NCBI GenBank assembly: GCA_035688265.1 | Contig: DASSNE010000013.1 | Coordinates: 1-36,032 of the forward strand | Direction: 5' to 3' | Source of the DNA: DASSBR01 sp035688265 | GTDB lineage: Bacteria; Pseudomonadota; Gammaproteobacteria; Natronospirales; DASSBR01 | DNA: 36,032 nt | In this document: positions 15,229 to 23,790 of the stretch, in pieces | Layout: the number at the start of each line of letters is the position of its first letter | Position numbering within the stretch: position 1 is the first letter of the stretch | Notes under the pieces: generated by a model | The model's input: the letters and a program-made list of their open reading frames with translations, nothing else | Told to the model about the DNA's origin: nothing | Database searches by the model: none | Translations under genes and position numbers: made by a program

Positions 15229-15993
15229 TTAGCCCGCATCTACGATATCCTCCGGCGGCGGCCGCCGGCCGCGACGCTTCAGCCACATGACGCCGAACAG
15301 GTCGACGATGCCGACCCACAGGCGGTTGCCGACGCCGTATTTCGAGCGGCCGCGCTCGCGCGGCCGGTGATGCACCGGCACGGACACGACGGTGCCGCCT
15401 TCGCGCAGCACCAGCGCCGGCAGAAAACGATGCATGTGGTCGAAATAAGGCAGCGACAGGTACAGGTCGCGCCGGAAAACCTTCAGCCCGCAGCCGGTAT
15501 CGGGCGTGTCGTCGCCCAGCAGCCGGGAACGAATGCCATTGGCGATGCGCGACGACAGCCGCTTGAGCCAGCTGTCGCGCCGGGTGGCACGATGGCCGGC
15601 GACCATGCGGCGGGCGGTGTCGCCGCCGGCTTCGAGCTTGTCGAGCAGCAGCGGAATGTCCGCCGGATCGTTCTGCGCATCGCCATCAAGCGTTGCTATG
15701 ATCGCCCCGCGCGCCGCCCGGATGCCGCTCCACAGCGCGGCGCTCTGGCCGTAGTTGGTCCGATGCGCAATGCAGCGCACCGGCGCCCCCGGTTCGCGAC
15801 CGGCCGCCGCGACGCAGGCGGCGCTGCCGTCGCCGCTGCCGTCGTCGACATAAACGATTTCGTAGGGCCGGCCGAGCGGATCGAGCGCGGCACGGATTTC
15901 CCCGATCAGCGGCGCGACGTTGTCCGCCTCGTCGCGCACGGGCACCACGACGGAAATCTCGACCGCCGGTCCGGCCGCGGCTTCAGTCGCCAT
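15229..15993 (-). CDS. GT2 glycosyltransferase (polyprenyl-phosphate sugar synthase type)
   Basis: A 254-aa GT-A family 2 enzyme like dolichol-phosphate mannosyltransferase, which loads a sugar onto a polyprenyl-phosphate carrier. It shows S-V-V-V-P-V-R-D-E-A-D-N at the N-terminus, Y-V-D-D-G-S-G-D-G-S (about 50-59), the DXD-like L-D-G-D-A-Q-N-D-P (about 101-109) and the H-R-P-R-E-R-G-R-S-K-Y-G loop before the end. It lacks the two C-terminal helices found in ArnC, so it is probably peripheral to the membrane. It overlaps the YjbQ gene by 11 bases and is the likely donor-making step for the GT83 enzyme downstream. Confidence 0.9.
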   Translation of the reverse strand: MATEAAAGPAVEISVVVPVRDEADNVAPLIGEIRAALDPLGRPYEIVYVDDGSGDGSAACVAAAGREPGAPVRCIAHRTNYGQSAALWSGIRAARGAIIATLDGDAQNDPADIPLLLDKLEAGGDTARRMVAGHRATRRDSWLKRLSSRIANGIRSRLLGDDTPDTGCGLKVFRRDLYLSLPYFDHMHRFLPALVLREGGTVVSVPVHHRPRERGRSKYGVGNRLWVGIVDLFGVMWLKRRGRRPPPEDIVDAG

Positions 15994-16399
15994 TGACGGT
16001 AATCGTCACCCGTCGCGAATGTCCCTGATGACGGTGTTCCCAGATATACACGCCCTGCCACGTCCCCAGGTCAAGGCTGCCGTCGCGCACCGGCATCGTC
16101 AGGCTCGAATCCGTCAGCACGGCGCGCACGTGCGACGGCATGTCGTCCGGTCCTTCTGCCGTGTGCTCGAACATTGGATCGCCATCCGGCGCCAGTCGGC
16201 TCATGAAGGTTTCCAGATCGGCGCGCACTTGCGGATCGGCGTTTTCGCAAAGCATCAGCGACGCGCTGGTGTGATGAATGAAGACCGAACACAGGCCCGT
16301 GCGCGCGTCCGATTCATGCACCACGTCCCGCACGGCCGCGGTAATGTCCAGCGTGCCGCGCCCGCGGGTGTCGAAATTGAGTGTTTTCTGATGAATCAA
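15983..16399 (-). CDS. YjbQ-family protein (UPF0047, secondary thiamine-phosphate synthase type)
   Basis: A 138-aa protein of the UPF0047/YjbQ family. Signatures are the near-N-terminal H-Q-K-T-L-N-F-D-T-R-G-R-G, the metal-site region V-F-I-H-H-T-S-A-S-L, the D-D-M-P-S-H-V-R segment and the end G-T-W-Q-G-V-Y-I-W-E-H-R. Some members have weak thiamine-phosphate synthase activity in vitro; the physiological role is uncertain. Starting at the TTG at 16399 gives the family's usual length and N-terminus. The frame is open further upstream, but that part does not resemble the family and would overlap the kinase gene. Confidence 0.88.
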   Translation of the reverse strand: MIHQKTLNFDTRGRGTLDITAAVRDVVHESDARTGLCSVFIHHTSASLMLCENADPQVRADLETFMSRLAPDGDPMFEHTAEGPDDMPSHVRAVLTDSSLTMPVRDGSLDLGTWQGVYIWEHRHQGHSRRVTITVNGD

Positions 16400-16487
16400 A
16401 GTGTGCAGCCGCCGCCGGAAAACTGGCAATTTTAACGCAAGTGACGGGCCAATGTTGCGGAAGCGCGATGTAACGGAGCGAGTCGAT

Positions 16488-17864
16488 TTATTCCAGCCTG
16501 CTGCCCGCATCCCGCGGTAGCGCCAGCGTCGCCTCGAGCCCGCCTTCCGGATGGTTGCGCAGCATCAGCGTGCCGCCGTGCGCCTGCGCGATATTCTGCG
16601 CGATCGCCAGCCCCAGCCCGGTACTGCCGGTATCGCGGCTGCGCGAATTATCCACGCGGTAAAACGGTTCCATGACGCGCTCCAGTTGATCCGCCGGAAT
16701 CCCCGGCCCGCGGTCGCGGGCACGGATGACGAGGCGCTCCGGGCCGTCCTCGACAGTGATGGCCGCGCTGCCGCCGTAGCGCAGCGCGTTGTCGATCAGG
16801 TTCGTGACGCAGCGCCGCAGAGCTTGCGGCTGCGCGGTATAAGTCGCCGCGGCCCGCCCCGTCACGCTGACCGGGCGGCCCAGGTCCTCGGCATCCGCCT
16901 GCAGGCTATGCAACAGCGCGTTGATATCGACCGGCCGCGCCGCCTCGTACGCGTCGGCATCGCGCAAAAAGGCCAGCGTCGCCCCCACCATCGACTCCAT
17001 TTCCGCCACGTCCTGCGTAATCTTCTCGCGCAGTGCCGGATCGTCCAGCAGCTCCGCGCGCAGCCTGAGGCGCGTGATTGGCGTCTTGAGGTCATGCGAA
17101 ATCGCCGTGAACAACTGCACCCGACTGTCAATGTAGCGCACCAGCCGCGCCTGCATGGCGTTGAAGGCACGCGCCGCGCGGCGCACCTCGCGCGGCCCGG
17201 TCTCGGCCAAAGGCGGGCGGTGAATGTCCTGCCCCAGCTTGAGGGCCGCCTTCGCCAGCACCGATAGCGGCCGCGTGATCCACGTGACAGCCAGCAGCGC
17301 CAGCAGCAGCACCGCGCAAAACAGCACCACCAGCTTCACCAGCAAGCCATGCGGCCAGTGGGCCGGGAAGTTGGGCCGCCGCTGGGCAATGCGCACCCAG
17401 GCGCCGTCCCTGAGCTGCGCTTCGATGCGCACTGCCGGCGGATGCTGCCTGCCGATCAGCCAGCGCAGCGGCGCGAAGCCGGGTGATTCATGCGGCGTCT
17501 CCATCGCCTGCACAATGAAGTTGCGGCCCGGACCGAGCAGTTCGCGCAGCCCCGCCCGCAGTTCGCGTACTTCCGGGACAGTAGCCGGACCGGGCGCCTC
17601 TACAGGCGGCTGGTCCGCCGGCTCGATGCGCCAGCGGCGGCTGGAGAGGATGGCGGAGACGCGCGGGCGCTGGGCCGGCGACAGCGTATCAAGAATATGA
17701 ATCGCGTCGGCGGCGCGCTGCGCCCAGCGCAAGCCGCTCACACGCTCGATCGCCTGGGCGCGCTCGCGCAGGTTGAAAGCCGCGCTCAGCGCCTGCGCCA
17801 GGATCAGCCCGACGACCAGCACCAATACCAGCCGCCCGAACAGCGATTGCGGGACCGGCTTCAA
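16488..17864 (-). CDS. Sensor histidine kinase (EnvZ/CpxA-like)
   Basis: A 458-aa membrane sensor kinase. TM1 is at about residues 10-30, a periplasmic sensor of about 140 residues follows, and TM2 is at about 172-196. Next are a HAMP linker (R-P-L-S-V-L-A-K-A-A to A-R-A-F-N-A-M-Q), a HisKA domain with the phospho-acceptor His257 (A-I-S-H-D-L-K-T-P-I-T-R-L) and an ATPase domain. The ATPase has N-L-I-D-N-A-L-R-Y, R-D-R-G-P-G-I-P and G-S-T-G-L-G-L-A-I-A. It overlaps the regulator gene by 4 bases. The gene set (Spy-like protein and MacAB divergent) suggests an envelope-stress signal; the ligand is not predictable. Confidence 0.93.
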   Translation of the reverse strand: MKPVPQSLFGRLVLVLVVGLILAQALSAAFNLRERAQAIERVSGLRWAQRAADAIHILDTLSPAQRPRVSAILSSRRWRIEPADQPPVEAPGPATVPEVRELRAGLRELLGPGRNFIVQAMETPHESPGFAPLRWLIGRQHPPAVRIEAQLRDGAWVRIAQRRPNFPAHWPHGLLVKLVVLFCAVLLLALLAVTWITRPLSVLAKAALKLGQDIHRPPLAETGPREVRRAARAFNAMQARLVRYIDSRVQLFTAISHDLKTPITRLRLRAELLDDPALREKITQDVAEMESMVGATLAFLRDADAYEAARPVDINALLHSLQADAEDLGRPVSVTGRAAATYTAQPQALRRCVTNLIDNALRYGGSAAITVEDGPERLVIRARDRGPGIPADQLERVMEPFYRVDNSRSRDTGSTGLGLAIAQNIAQAHGGTLMLRNHPEGGLEATLALPRDAGSRLE

Positions 17865-18577
17865 GCCGCTTCCACCGGCACGGCCAGCACGTAGCCTTCG
17901 TTGCGCACGGTCTTGATGATGCGCGGATTGCGGGCATCGTCGCCGAGGGCGTTGCGCAGGCGGCTGATCTGGACATCGATGCTGCGGTCGAACGGCTCCG
18001 CCTCGCGGCCCTTGGCGAGATCCATGATCTGATCGCGATTGAGCACCCGGTTCGGGTGCTGCAGCAGGATGCTCAGCAGCCGGTACTCGCCGCCGCTCAA
18101 CGGGACGACCACACCCTCAGGCGACAGCAGTTGCCGCGCGAGCGTATCCAGCGTCCAGTCCGCGAAGCGCAGGTTGCCTTCCGGCTGCGCCGTCCGCTCC
18201 GCCGGCGGCAGGCTGCGGGTGCGCCGCAGCACGCCCTTGATGCGCGCCAGCAGCTCGCGCGGGTTGAACGGCTTGGGCAGATAGTCGTCCGCACCCATCT
18301 CGAGACCGAGAATGCGGTCCACCTCCTCGCCGCGCGCGGTCAGCATGATGACCGGGATGTTCGACCGGCTGCGCAGGTCGCGACACAGCGACAGGCCGTC
18401 CTCGCCCGGCAGCATCAGGTCGAGCACGACCAAATCCGGCGCGGCCGGTTCCAGCAACTCGCGCATCTCGCGACCGTTGGCCGCGGCACTGACGCGATAG
18501 CCGTTGTTGCGCAGGTACGTGCTCAGCAGCGTGCGGATTTCGGCGTCGTCGTCGACGACGAGGATGTGATCGCTCAT
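17861..18577 (-). CDS. OmpR-class response regulator
   Basis: A 238-aa transcription factor. The receiver domain (about 1-120) has the acidic pocket V-V-D-D-D, phospho-acceptor Asp53 in V-L-D-L-M-L-P-G and the conserved Lys in L-P-K-P-F. The winged-helix effector domain (about 135-235) ends with D-R-S-I-D-V-Q-I-S-R-L-R, then I-K-T-V-R-N-E-G-Y. It is co-transcribed with the downstream sensor kinase. A TATAAA box ends nine bases before the ATG with no Shine-Dalgarno sequence, so the mRNA may be nearly leaderless. The promoter region has GTAAC palindromes that may be its own sites. Confidence 0.94.
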   Translation of the reverse strand: MSDHILVVDDDAEIRTLLSTYLRNNGYRVSAAANGREMRELLEPAAPDLVVLDLMLPGEDGLSLCRDLRSRSNIPVIMLTARGEEVDRILGLEMGADDYLPKPFNPRELLARIKGVLRRTRSLPPAERTAQPEGNLRFADWTLDTLARQLLSPEGVVVPLSGGEYRLLSILLQHPNRVLNRDQIMDLAKGREAEPFDRSIDVQISRLRNALGDDARNPRIIKTVRNEGYVLAVPVEAA

Positions 18578-18586
18578 GGCCCGACT

Positions 18587-18592
18587 TTATAC
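18587..18592 (-). promoter_or_regulatory. -10 element of the response regulator operon
   Basis: On the minus strand TATAAA lies nine bases upstream of the regulator ATG. No good -35 is at the expected distance, but a TGTAAA on the plus strand (18594) and the nearby palindromes would suit activator-dependent control. Confidence 0.35.
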
Positions 18593-18621
18593 ATGTAAAT
18601 CTCCCGCTGCGCCCCCGCGTT

Positions 18622-18666
18622 TGTAACGCAATGTTACCGCGTCGGAACCGGTAACAAACGGTTACA
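18622..18666. promoter_or_regulatory. Two GTAAC-N5-GTTAC palindromes between regulator and spy-like gene
   Basis: GTAAC-gcaat-GTTAC (18623-18637) and GTAAC-aaacg-GTTAC (18651-18665) are two perfect inverted repeats with identical 5-bp spacers, 28 bp apart. Further TGTAAA (18594) and TTTACA (18693) half-sites flank them. Their place in the divergent region of a two-component system and its likely targets suggests an operator of the regulator (inference). Confidence 0.6.
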
Positions 18667-18752
18667 AAATCGCCCATTTTCGACACATCCCGTTTACATA
18701 CGGGCGATTTACTATGCGTGCCGGAGCATCCCGGCAGACAGAGGTTAAAGTG

Positions 18753-19208
18753 ATGAACACCATTTCCAAAGCCGTATTCACCACCATGCTGGCCGCGGGC
18801 ATCGCCGCCGGCGCGCCGCAGGTATTAGCCCAGAACGCGCCCACCAGGACGGCCCACACCTGGAAGCGCCACCACGGCCCGTCGCAGCGCCTCGCGCACC
18901 TGAAGGCGCAGTTGAAGATTACTTCGGAGCAGGAAGGCGCCTGGAACGCCTTCGTTCAGGCGATGGCGAACACGCGCCCGCAACACGCGCATCATGCAAT
19001 GCATCACCAGCCCGGCGCGCTGACGCCGGCGCCGGAAGTGCTTGAAGCGCGCGCCCAGCGCATGCAGGAGTGGGCACAGCGGGCGGCCGCGCGGGCGCAG
19101 GCGATGAAAGCGCTTTATTCGGCCCTGACACCGACGCAGCGAGCAATTATCGACACGCATCTCGCCGACATGCAGCACCGTTTCCGCGCCCGTTTTCATC
19201 GCGGATAA
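18753..19208 (+). CDS. Spy/CpxP-like periplasmic LTXXQ protein
   Basis: A 151-aa exported protein. The signal peptide is at residues 1-26 (ends P-Q-V-L-A-Q). The mature part is helical, His/Arg/Gln-rich, with two LTXXQ-like motifs: L-K-I-T-S-E-Q near residue 55 and L-T-P-T-Q-R near the end. This is the Spy/CpxP family of periplasmic ATP-independent chaperones and Cpx feedback proteins. The ATG at 18753 follows GAGG and begins the signal peptide. It is divergent from a two-component system and is followed by macAB, which fits an envelope-stress regulon. Confidence 0.85.
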   Translation: MNTISKAVFTTMLAAGIAAGAPQVLAQNAPTRTAHTWKRHHGPSQRLAHLKAQLKITSEQEGAWNAFVQAMANTRPQHAHHAMHHQPGALTPAPEVLEARAQRMQEWAQRAAARAQAMKALYSALTPTQRAIIDTHLADMQHRFRARFHRG

Positions 19209-19233
19209 GCACCGGCAATTGAGGTAACGAGCA

Positions 19234-20445
19234 ATGCACGCAGTCACCGATCTGGAGCACGAACCCGCCCGGCGCTGGCCGCTGGGCGTACTCCGGCACG
19301 GCCGGCGCTGGCTGATCCTGGCTGTCATTGCGGCCGTGGCGGGTGGCGGCGCCCTCGCCTACGGCCGCTTTGCCGCACCGTCCGCGCTGGCATACAAGAC
19401 CGTGACCGTGCAAACCGGCACGATCGAAAAAACCGTCACCGCGCTGGGCTCGCTGAAGCCGAAGGAATCGGTCGACGTGGGTACGCAGGTGTCCGGGCAG
19501 TTGAAGCAATTGACGGTGAAGATTGGCGACCGCGTCAAGCAGGGCCAGCTATTGGCCGAGATTGATCCGGCGGTGTACGAGACGCAGGTCAGCACCGACA
19601 AGGCCGATCTCGCGAACCTGCAGGCGCAGCTCGCCGAGCAGCAGGCGACCCTGGCGCTGGCCGAACAGCAACTCGCGCGCAACCGCAGCCTGTACAAGCA
19701 AAAGGCCGTCAGCAAGGATACGCTCGACACGCAGACGACAGCGGTCAAGGTCGCGACCGCCAGGGTGACGTCGTTCAGGGCACAGATTGTCTCCGCGCAG
19801 GCGAAGCTCGCCGGCGACACGGCCAAGCTCGGCTACACCAAGATCTACGCGCCGATGAGCGGCACGGTGGTATCGGAGCCGGCGGTCGTCGGCCAGACGC
19901 TGAACGCCAACCAGATGGCGCCGACGATTCTCAGCATCGCCAACCTCGGCACGATGACCGTGTGGGCACAGGTCGCGGAAGCGGACGTGCCCAAGCTGAA
20001 AGTTGGCATGCCGGTGTATTTCACCACGCTCGGCCAGCCGAATCGGCGTTGGCAGGCGACGGTGCAGCAGATTCTGCCGACACCGGAGATCGTCAACGAC
20101 GTGGTGCTGTACGACGTGCTGATCGACGTAGCCAACCCGGACGACGCCCTGATGACCAGCATGACGGCGCAAGTGTTCTTCGTGCTCGGCCGCGCGCAAA
20201 ACGTGCCGACGGTGCCGCTCGCGGCGCTCAAGCACCACGAGGGCATGCCGGCCGATGCTTATCGCGCGCTGGTGCTGACGAAGGATGGGCCGCGGCCGCG
20301 GATGGTGCGCGCGGGCCTCGAAAACCGCACCGAGGCGCAGATCGTCTCCGGCCTGGCCGTCGGCGACCGCGTGATCGTCGGCGGCCAGGCCGGCAGCCGG
20401 TCCGCGGCGCGCGGCGGCCACTACCACATGCGGGCGCGCATATGA
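19234..20445 (+). CDS. macA: MacA-like periplasmic adaptor (membrane fusion protein)
   Basis: A 403-aa membrane-fusion protein of a tripartite efflux pump. It has one N-terminal TM helix (about residues 27-46) and a lipoyl half-motif (G-S-L-K-P-K-E-S-V-D-V-G-T-Q-V-S-G-Q-L). A long coiled-coil hairpin (about 115-195, rich in A-x-L-x-x-Q) precedes the second lipoyl half (Y-T-K-I-Y-A-P-M-S-G-T-V-V) and the beta-barrel. It would link MacB to a TolC-type channel, which is not in the window. The next gene overlaps by 4 bases, indicating a macAB operon, possibly read from the spy-like gene. Confidence 0.9.
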   Translation: MHAVTDLEHEPARRWPLGVLRHGRRWLILAVIAAVAGGGALAYGRFAAPSALAYKTVTVQTGTIEKTVTALGSLKPKESVDVGTQVSGQLKQLTVKIGDRVKQGQLLAEIDPAVYETQVSTDKADLANLQAQLAEQQATLALAEQQLARNRSLYKQKAVSKDTLDTQTTAVKVATARVTSFRAQIVSAQAKLAGDTAKLGYTKIYAPMSGTVVSEPAVVGQTLNANQMAPTILSIANLGTMTVWAQVAEADVPKLKVGMPVYFTTLGQPNRRWQATVQQILPTPEIVNDVVLYDVLIDVANPDDALMTSMTAQVFFVLGRAQNVPTVPLAALKHHEGMPADAYRALVLTKDGPRPRMVRAGLENRTEAQIVSGLAVGDRVIVGGQAGSRSAARGGHYHMRARI

Positions 20446-22391
20446 CCACGTCCGACGGCGCCACGCCGCTGCTCGAAATGACGCGCGTCGGCAAAGTGTA
20501 CGCGCACGGCGGCGTCGAGGTGCGCGCACTCGACGACGTGACGCTGACGATCTATCCCGGCGAGTTCGTCGCGATCATGGGCCAGTCCGGCTCCGGCAAA
20601 TCAACGCTGATGAACCTGATCGGCTGCCTGGACCGACCCACCGCGGGTCGCTACCGCGTCGCCGGTCACGACGTGGCGGCGCTCGATGCCAATGAACTCG
20701 CCGCCCTGCGCCGCGACACCTTCGGCTTCGTGTTCCAGCGCTATAACCTGTTAGGCACCGCGACCGCCGCCGAGAACGTCGAGATACCGGCGATCTATGC
20801 CGGCCGTCCGCACCGCGAACGCGCGCGGCGCGCGCGTGAGCTGCTGGCGTCGCTGGGCCTCGCCGAACGCGCCGCGCACAGGCCGAACGAAATGTCCGGC
20901 GGTCAGCAGCAGCGCGTGTCGATCGCGCGCGCGCTGATGAACGACGCCGACGTCATTCTTGCCGACGAGCCCACCGGCGCGCTCGACAGCCACAGCGGCG
21001 AGGAAGTCCTCAACCTCCTGCGCGAACTGCATGCACAAGGCCGCACGATTCTGCTGATCACCCACGACGCCGATGTCGCGGCGCACGCCGAACGCATCAT
21101 CCAGATCAGCGACGGACGCATCGTCGAGGATTCGGGCGTGGTGCATCGGTGGCCGCCGGCGGCCGCACCTGCACGGCGCCCGGCGACGCGCAGCAACCTC
21201 ATGGCGGACTTCGGCGAAGCCGCGAAAATGGCGCTGCGTTCGCTCAACGCCAACCTGTTCCGCTCGGCGCTGACGCTGCTCGGCATCATGATCGGCGTGG
21301 CGTCGGTCGTCGCGATGCTCGCGATCGGTAACGGCAGCAAGCAGGATGTGATGCGGCGTATCGAATCGATGGGCACCAACCTGCTGCTGGTGCGCCCGGG
21401 CGCACCCGGCGTGCGCGGCTCCGGCGACATCGCCACGTTGACGCCGGCCGACGCCACGGCCGTCGCGGCGTTGCCGAACATCGCCGAGGTGAGCCCGGAG
21501 CGGCGTACGCAGGCAACCGTGCGCTACGGCGACGTCGACTACAACACGTCCGTGGAAGGCGCGTGCCCCGGCTACGCGACCGCACGCGACTGGGATATGG
21601 CGTCGGGCGGGTTCATCACCGCCGACGACGTGAAAAGCTACGCGCCGGTGATCGTGCTCGGCCAGACCGTCGCCAGGAACCTGTTCCCGGATGGCGGCGA
21701 CCCGATTGGCCACTATGTGCTGGTCAAGAACGTGCCGTTCCAAGTCATCGGCGTGCTCGCGCCGAAAGGCGCCACGGCCTTCGGTTCGGACCAGGACGAC
21801 GTCGCGATAGTGCCGCTGTCCACCGGCTTTATGCGGCTGTTCGGGCACCAGTACCTGAACAGCATCACGGTTAAAGTCGCGAATGCCGCGAGCATCGACG
21901 CCACTGAAAATGCGATGACGGCGCTGTTGAAAAGCCGCCACCGCACCGACGACTTCCAGATCCGCAACACCGCGTCGATCCTCGACATGGCGGAGGCGAC
22001 GCAGAACACGATGACGGTGCTGCTCGGCGCGGTGGCCGCGATCTCGCTGCTGGTCGGCGGGATCGGCGTAATGAACATCATGCTCGTCAGCGTCACCGAG
22101 CGGCGGCGCGAAATCGGCATTCGTATGGCGACCGGCGCGCGCACCGGCAACATCCTATTGCAGTTCAATACCGAGGCGCTGGTCGTCTGCGGGATAGGTG
22201 GGCTGATCGGCGTGGCGCTGGGGCTGGCGGCCGCCTTGCTCGCCGGCTTTTTCGGCCTGCCCGCGGCACTGTCGGCGCCGCCGGCAATACTCGCCTTTTC
22301 GTGCGCTTTCGCGACCGGCCTGCTGTTCGGTTTTCTGCCCGCGCGCCAGGCGGCGCGACTGGATCCGGTGGTAGCGCTCGCGTCGGAATAA
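20442..22391 (+). CDS. macB: MacB-like ABC exporter, fused ATPase and permease
   Basis: A 649-aa protein, the same size as E. coli MacB. The N-terminal ATPase has Walker A (G-Q-S-G-S-G-K-S-T, about 47-55), signature M-S-G-G-Q-Q-Q-R and Walker B V-I-L-A-D-E-P-T-G-A-L-D. TM1 is in the L-T-L-L-G-I-M-I-G-V-A-S-V-V region (about 280). A large MacB periplasmic domain follows, then three C-terminal helices of the FtsX type with G-G-I-G-V-M-N-I-M-L-V-S-V-T-E-R-R-R-E-I-G. MacAB-TolC systems export macrolides, peptides or heme precursors; the substrate here is unknown. The ATG at 20442 is chosen because it overlaps the macA stop; the frame is open further upstream inside macA but that part is a shadow. 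Confidence 0.94.
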   Translation: MTTSDGATPLLEMTRVGKVYAHGGVEVRALDDVTLTIYPGEFVAIMGQSGSGKSTLMNLIGCLDRPTAGRYRVAGHDVAALDANELAALRRDTFGFVFQRYNLLGTATAAENVEIPAIYAGRPHRERARRARELLASLGLAERAAHRPNEMSGGQQQRVSIARALMNDADVILADEPTGALDSHSGEEVLNLLRELHAQGRTILLITHDADVAAHAERIIQISDGRIVEDSGVVHRWPPAAAPARRPATRSNLMADFGEAAKMALRSLNANLFRSALTLLGIMIGVASVVAMLAIGNGSKQDVMRRIESMGTNLLLVRPGAPGVRGSGDIATLTPADATAVAALPNIAEVSPERRTQATVRYGDVDYNTSVEGACPGYATARDWDMASGGFITADDVKSYAPVIVLGQTVARNLFPDGGDPIGHYVLVKNVPFQVIGVLAPKGATAFGSDQDDVAIVPLSTGFMRLFGHQYLNSITVKVANAASIDATENAMTALLKSRHRTDDFQIRNTASILDMAEATQNTMTVLLGAVAAISLLVGGIGVMNIMLVSVTERRREIGIRMATGARTGNILLQFNTEALVVCGIGGLIGVALGLAAALLAGFFGLPAALSAPPAILAFSCAFATGLLFGFLPARQAARLDPVVALASE

Positions 22392-22416
22392 AATAGAGGT
22401 TCCGAAGGAGGAGACT

Positions 22417-23031
22417 ATGAAACTCAAGCAATTTGCAGTTGCGGTGACGGCGTTGCTGGCCGCCACGGCCTGTGCGGTGCCGAGTTGGGCCCGCGGACGC
22501 CACGACGATTACCACGGCCGCCGCGATTTTCATCAGCAGCATGTCATTCGCGTACTGCCTCATGGCTATCGCCACGTCTGGGTGGGCCATCGCGATTATT
22601 TCTTTCACGGCCACCGCTTTTACGTGCGCCGGCCCGGCGGTTTCGTGCTGGTGAGAGCGCCGTTCGGCGCGGTGGTCGCGCGACTGCCGGTCGGATACGT
22701 CACCGTCCACATCGGCGGTATCCGCTATTTCACCTTCGGCGGTTTGTACTATCGCCCCGTGCCTGCGGGCTATGAGATCGTCGAGGTACCGGTACCCGCG
22801 TCGCAGCCTGTCGCCGCGGCTACCGGCAACGTGATTGTGCAGGTGCAGACACTGAACGTTCGTTCCGGGCCCGGGCAGTCATTTTCGATCGTCGGGCAAG
22901 TCAACATGGGGACCAGCCTGCCAGTTCATGGCAATGCGCCGGGCTGGTATTACGTGCAGTTGCCGGATGGGCAGTATGGATGGGTGATGACGCAGTTTGC
23001 TGCGCCGTTTGTTAATGGTGCTTCGGGGTAA
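22417..23031 (+). CDS. Secreted DUF6515-like protein with bacterial SH3 domain
   Basis: A 204-aa exported protein. It has a signal peptide (1-25, with A-C-A-V-P-S-W-A), then a His/Tyr/Arg-rich region with G-H-R-D-Y-F-F-H-G-H-R-F-Y and F-T-F-G-G-L-Y-Y-R-P-V-P-A-G-Y. The latter resembles DUF6515-type proteins. A C-terminal SH3b domain follows (about 140-195, L-N-V-R-S-G-P-G-Q-S-F and W-Y-Y-V-Q-L-P-D-G-Q-Y-G-W-V). The ribosome-binding site is strong (AAGGAGGAG). It sits 25 bp after macB and may belong to the same transcript. SH3b suggests binding to peptidoglycan or periplasmic partners. Confidence 0.85.
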   Translation: MKLKQFAVAVTALLAATACAVPSWARGRHDDYHGRRDFHQQHVIRVLPHGYRHVWVGHRDYFFHGHRFYVRRPGGFVLVRAPFGAVVARLPVGYVTVHIGGIRYFTFGGLYYRPVPAGYEIVEVPVPASQPVAAATGNVIVQVQTLNVRSGPGQSFSIVGQVNMGTSLPVHGNAPGWYYVQLPDGQYGWVMTQFAAPFVNGASG

Positions 23032-23044
23032 AGCGCCGAGATTA

Positions 23045-23596
23045 CTACCATAGCAGAGATCGTGCAGCGCTCCGCTCCCGCAAGTCTGCTGCGAATTTGC
23101 GGCGCCGCTGACGCATCTGCGATTGTAATTCCGTACGCAACGCCGCCAGCCATTCCTCGCGATTGGCACCGGCCTGCCCTTTGCGCTTCCGGAAACTGCA
23201 AAACTCCCGGTAGGCCTCGATCTCCGCCTGCAGTTCGTTGACGACAAGTTCGACCATGATTGCATCGTCCAGAAACCCGAGCCCTGGCACCTGATCGGGA
23301 ACCAGATCATCGGGATTGCTGAAGTAAGCAAGCGCGCTCAGCACCTGGCTGCATTCCGGCTCCGGCATGGCCCATTCCTTGTTTTCGACCATCTCGATCA
23401 GCGCTTCAAGCTTGCCCAGGCGCTCGGCGATAAAGGCCGGCAGCCGGTCGGCCTTGACCTCGGCCAGTAGTTGACGGCTAGCGGCAATAACCTGCTCGGC
23501 GCCCGCCTGTTCTGCCGCCGTGCGCGCTCGGGCGATTTGATCGTGAAAATACTTGAGATCCTGATCCTCAAGCTCGAAACAGACTGCCACGCCCAT
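23045..23596 (-). CDS. YkvA/DUF1232-family protein
   Basis: A 183-aa protein whose centre (about residues 80-115) has the DUF1232/YkvA signature: L-A-Y-F-S-N-P-D-D-L-V-P-D-Q-V-P-G-L-G-F-L-D-D-A. Flanking parts are charged helices with a very basic C-terminus. Function unknown. The ATG at 23596 (M-G-V-A-V-C-F-E-L-E-D) is preferred over one eight codons earlier. It is convergent with the SH3 gene, 13 bp between stops. Confidence 0.75.
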   Translation of the reverse strand: MGVAVCFELEDQDLKYFHDQIARARTAAEQAGAEQVIAASRQLLAEVKADRLPAFIAERLGKLEALIEMVENKEWAMPEPECSQVLSALAYFSNPDDLVPDQVPGLGFLDDAIMVELVVNELQAEIEAYREFCSFRKRKGQAGANREEWLAALRTELQSQMRQRRRKFAADLRERSAARSLLW

Positions 23597-23658
23597 AGTT
23601 CTATCCTTCGATAAAGGCAACGTGAGGCTGCCATTTGCAGGCGGTTATTGCACGATAA

Positions 23659-23748
<90 letters not shown>

Positions 23749-23790
23749 GCAGAAAACCTAATTTTTTAACTAGCGCTGCTCGCGCAGCGC

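Noticed and set aside
19962..20441. 160-codon N-terminal extension of MacB
   Set aside because: It lies wholly inside macA in another frame and has no family match; the ATG overlapping the macA stop gives the normal MacB length.
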